A stretch of DNA of 20,892 nt from Priapulus caudatus (Eukaryota; Priapulida; Priapulimorpha; Priapulimorphida; Priapulidae), in NCBI RefSeq assembly GCF_000485595.1, contig NW_014577153.1, positions 464,372 to 485,263 on the forward strand, read 5' to 3'. The notes below the pieces were generated by a model that saw only the letters and a list, made by a program, of their open reading frames with translations, made no database searches and was not told the origin of the DNA. A program made the position numbers and the translations under genes. This document shows, one piece after another, positions 19,181-20,892 of the stretch. How positions within the stretch are numbered: position 1 is the stretch's first letter; every line of letters starts with the position of its first letter.

Positions 19181-19236
19181 CAGTAGATAATAGGGAATTA
19201 TTATTAATATTAGGGAATTCCCTATTATCTACTCCT
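19181..19236. mobile_element. 56-bp fold-back element (MITE-like) nested in the minisatellite
   Basis: Perfect 18-bp inverted arms AGTAGATAATAGGGAATT (19182-19199) and its complement (19216-19233) surround a 16-bp AT-rich loop. The element splits a repeat unit and is flanked by GATACTAG at 19173-19180 and again at 19237-19244, an 8-bp apparent target-site duplication. The 8-bp duplication and a CAG-type end fit hAT-family non-autonomous elements. The tiny size and the fact that GATACTAG is also part of every repeat unit leave room for other origins. Confidence 0.6.
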
Positions 19237-19483
19237 GATACTAGTGAGCACACACATACAATAGTAACATGAGGTCAGATAGGATACTAGTGAGCACATA
19301 CAGGTGAACACTGATGAGACAAGATATAACACTGGCGAATGGACGTACGTTGGCCAACAAGCAGCACGAACTCATAATTCTCTCACGTTCGAAAATCATT
19401 AATGAACAATGTTCTCACCACCACAGTCGCCACGCGAGGGAAAACACCCCCCCCCCCACCCCTAGAGACCACAAATAACGAAC

Positions 19484-19627
19484 CTGTCTTTGGCCTGGAA
19501 AGATGCGCGGTTGTATCTGTGCCGGCGGCCCTGGCTTTGCATGTCATCACTTTCGTGGTAGCCTACCAGATGCCGGTTGTAAATGTCCCGCTCGTAGTAG
19601 CGTTCAAATCCCCGATCATCCGGCAAA
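19484..19627 (-). CDS. spen: Spen linker exon between RRM1 and the SR stretch (clean)
   Basis: The acceptor ctcttcgttcttctgcag ends at 19628 and the donor AAAGACAG/gttcgt is at 19483. The 144-nt frame is open: LPDDRGFERYYERDIYNRHL, then VGYHESDDMQSQGRRHRYNR, then ASFQAKD. This Tyr/Arg/Asp-rich composition matches the Spen linker after RRM1 (vertebrate example: a RHYDQDYYRD-type segment). It enters with one base of a split codon and leaves with AG, completed to AGG (Arg) by the first base of exon 17232. The overlapping plus-strand frame of 166 codons is a shadow. Confidence 0.85.
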
Positions 19628-20385
19628 CTGCAGAAGAACGAAGAGACATCTTGAACATCAATTTGCTACACGGGAGCACGCAACGGTATTACCACGTCAA
19701 TCCGAATTTGGTGGGCAGTGCAAGCTTTCGTAATCGCGCGCTGGCTAAACAAGGAATAATAGTTCTGTATAGAAACCTTGTTATGATAAATTACAGTGTA
19801 GAGGCTAGCCTAGCTGCATGCTGCTGCATAGCTTCACCACCATCTCGTGCGGGGGCAAACACTGCTCTGCTGAAACGTTGCACTTTGCCTCGGCTTCTAT
19901 AACGCTCTAATGTGGCCATTGGATGCTGAATCCCAAAGCCCTTTTTCACATAAATGACCGAGCCGGCATAGCGTCACTAGGCAATCAAGAGCGCATTGCA
20001 TGCGTGCACGCACGGTTGTACTCAAGCGTGTGTGCACGTCTGCGTGAGAGTACATGCGTGAGTACATTAGTGTGCGCGTGCGTGCGTGCAAGACCAGCCC
20101 CCCTGCCTTCCCTGCTCATGAGTTAGCCCCAGCCAGCGCTCACCCACTCCGCAGACACGCAGCAGTGGCAATCACATACATGATTATGAGAGCCATGATG
20201 AATTTTGGATGAAGTGAGGTGATGTACGTGATTGCGATGTACTCCTCTATCACACTGACCGCAGTACAAACACACGCACGCACGCACACACCCATATTCA
20301 TACATACAGAGACGTTTGCACGCACGCACTGATACAGACATAGGATCTACGGTAAATACAGAGGCTTACACACCCACATATCTGC

Positions 20386-20416
20386 GCATGCACGCACGCA
20401 CGCACGCACGCACGCA
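20386..20416. repeat. CACG tetranucleotide microsatellite
   Basis: About seven uninterrupted cacg/gcac units are present. A complementary gtgc run follows at 20464-20484, so the pair could form a stem of about 20 bp. Confidence 0.9.
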
Positions 20417-20783
20417 CCAACTGCAATCGCGTATAACGCACACTGTGCCGCTAGATTGCCCGCCCGTGCGTGCGTGCGTGCGTGCCGTGGAGAGCGCGCT
20501 GTGTCACGCAGCTCCCGCCCTCTGGCCGCCGCCCGTCGACCAGCTGTCCACGCGAGAGTTTACCGAACTGCACACTAGGTGGACCACAGCTGCTGCTCCG
20601 TCTGCCGCGCCTCGCTGCACACCCGACTGCGTGACCGTGCAGCTTTAATCGGCCAGCCATCGCCTCCATCAGCAAAATGTCAGATGGTGCGCGCGCGCGC
20701 GGTGAGGGTGGTGGGGGGTAGCAAGCAGAGCTACTGTAGATCGATTAGCTAGCGAGAGAGCCGGCGGGAGCGCGCGCTCACAC

Positions 20784-20852
20784 GAAAGAGAGAAAGCAGA
20801 TGAGAAAGCAGAAGAGAACGAGAGAGAGAGCGAGAGACAGAGCAGAGAGAGC

Positions 20853-20890
<38 letters not shown>

Positions 20891-20892
20891 GA
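20784..20892. repeat. GA-rich microsatellite at right edge
   Basis: Repeats of gagaga with a few interruptions run off the window. Confidence 0.95.

Larger units (their letters stand above)
17280..19310. repeat. Two-phase minisatellite, 42-bp then 37-bp units, about 50 copies
   Basis: From about 17285 to 17960 the units are mostly 42 bp (catacatgagatgagatgag, then ataggaagatagtgagcaca and cg), with some shorter copies lacking the cgcata part. From about 17960 to 19300 most units are 37 bp (catacatgaggtgagatagg, then atactagtgagcacaca), each with an ACTAGT site. A few 42-bp variants with an added aatgt lie at 18080-18235. Units are 90% or more alike. Because 37 is not a multiple of three, the array is spuriously open in all frames on the minus strand (repeating CSLSSYLISSHVCV-like peptides); these are not genes. 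Confidence 0.97.
17233..19483 (-). other. Intron filled by a 2-kb tandem array
   Basis: The intron runs from donor AAAGACAG/gttcgt (19483) to acceptor atctgcag (17233) on the minus strand. Nearly all of it is the minisatellite at 17280-19310. An 11-C run lies at about 19447-19457. No coding potential is supported. Confidence 0.85.
1..19627 (-). other. spen: Spen-family gene (partial, both ends missing, one block out of order)
   Basis: This span holds a minus-strand gene of the split-ends (Spen/SHARP/MINT) family. Family knowledge: Spen proteins carry an N-terminal RRM1, an Arg/Ser-rich linker, RRM2-RRM4, a very long disordered region and a C-terminal SPOC domain that recruits co-repressors. 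They act in the nucleus in transcriptional repression and RNA binding. Seen here: the linker, SR stretch, RRM2, RRM3 and RRM4 appear in that order on the minus strand, each bounded by GT/AG sites, followed by low-complexity coding DNA. RRM1 and SPOC lie outside the window. Joins 19484/17232, 17008/16554 and 16385/9930 keep phase. Several exons contain frame-breaking indels, and coding block 10487-16138 interrupts the RRM2 intron. The family call rests on combined motif order and phase, so I hold it strongly. The exact orthologue and taxon are not determined. Confidence 0.87.
19628..20892 (-). other. Upstream intron, no further exon found
   Basis: This is 1.27 kb of non-coding DNA upstream of the linker exon. 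It contains CACG/GTGC tetranucleotide runs (20266-20285, 20390-20416, 20464-20484), a GC-rich patch (20440-20690) and a GA-rich end (20780-20892). RRM1 (family start RHLWVGNLP) was looked for on the minus strand and not seen, so it lies beyond the right edge. Confidence 0.6.

Noticed and set aside
19181-19236. Rho-independent-type terminator or small hairpin RNA
   Set aside because: The perfect stem is AT-rich, lies in an intron, and is flanked by a target-site-like duplication. An inserted fold-back element explains it better.
17280-19310. CRISPR-like array
   Set aside because: Units are contiguous and near-identical without unique spacers, in a eukaryotic intron.
19402-19902. Plus-strand frame of 166 codons with hydrophobic stretches
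   Set aside because: It overlaps the minus-strand Spen linker exon with good splice sites; no start context, family motif or composition supports the plus frame.

Overview
This window is eukaryotic and almost certainly metazoan. It has small exons with canonical GT/AG splice sites, introns full of microsatellites and minisatellites, GC-rich coding DNA with CAG/CTG (polyglutamine) runs, and one 25-N scaffold gap at 10462-10486. The exact taxon cannot be told from the sequence. A bilaterian invertebrate is my guess.

One gene accounts for nearly all recognisable coding sequence. It is a large minus-strand split-ends (Spen / SHARP / MINT) family gene, encoding a nuclear transcriptional co-regulator with several RRMs and a long disordered tail. 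Reading the minus strand from the right edge leftwards: a Tyr/Arg-rich linker exon (19627-19484); an SR/Ser-rich exon (17232-17008); the first strand of RRM2 (16554-16385, ICVKNLPIRSS); the RRM2 body (9930-9819); RRM2 end plus RRM3 start (8445-8202); RRM3 end (7896-7762); RRM4 (3680-3461 and 3383-3237); a post-RRM linker exon (2873-2610); and a large disordered exon entered at 2308. The last of these ends in a clean Gln-rich frame that runs off the left edge. RRM1 and the C-terminal SPOC domain are not in the window. The splice phases of the first four exons join cleanly, including the phase-1 intron that splits the RRM2 Asp codon. This makes the assignment much stronger than any single motif could.

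Two things are wrong or odd with this gene as assembled. First, a block of about 5.65 kb of minus-strand coding DNA (10487 to about 16138), Lys/Glu/Arg-rich like the part of Spen that follows RRM4, sits inside the RRM2 intron between exons 16385 and 9930. It is bounded by the N gap on one side and by a 22-bp minisatellite on the other, and the same minisatellite-like sequence reappears across the gap. Second, many exons (RRM2 body, RRM3, RRM4, most of the large exon, the whole block) carry 1-2 base indels that break the frame while conserved residues survive. Other exons (19484-19627, 17008-17232, 16385-16554, 1-1019) are clean. This mosaic looks like noisy long-read gap filling plus a misplaced segment, although a real rearrangement or young pseudogene is not excluded.

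The rest is intron. It includes a 2-kb tandem array (17280-19310) built from 42-bp and 37-bp units, with a 148-bp inverted segment and a 56-bp fold-back element nested in it. There is also a cluster of four CCAAT boxes (8826-8940) and several simple repeats. I see no RNA gene, no second protein-coding gene, no virus and no CRISPR array.
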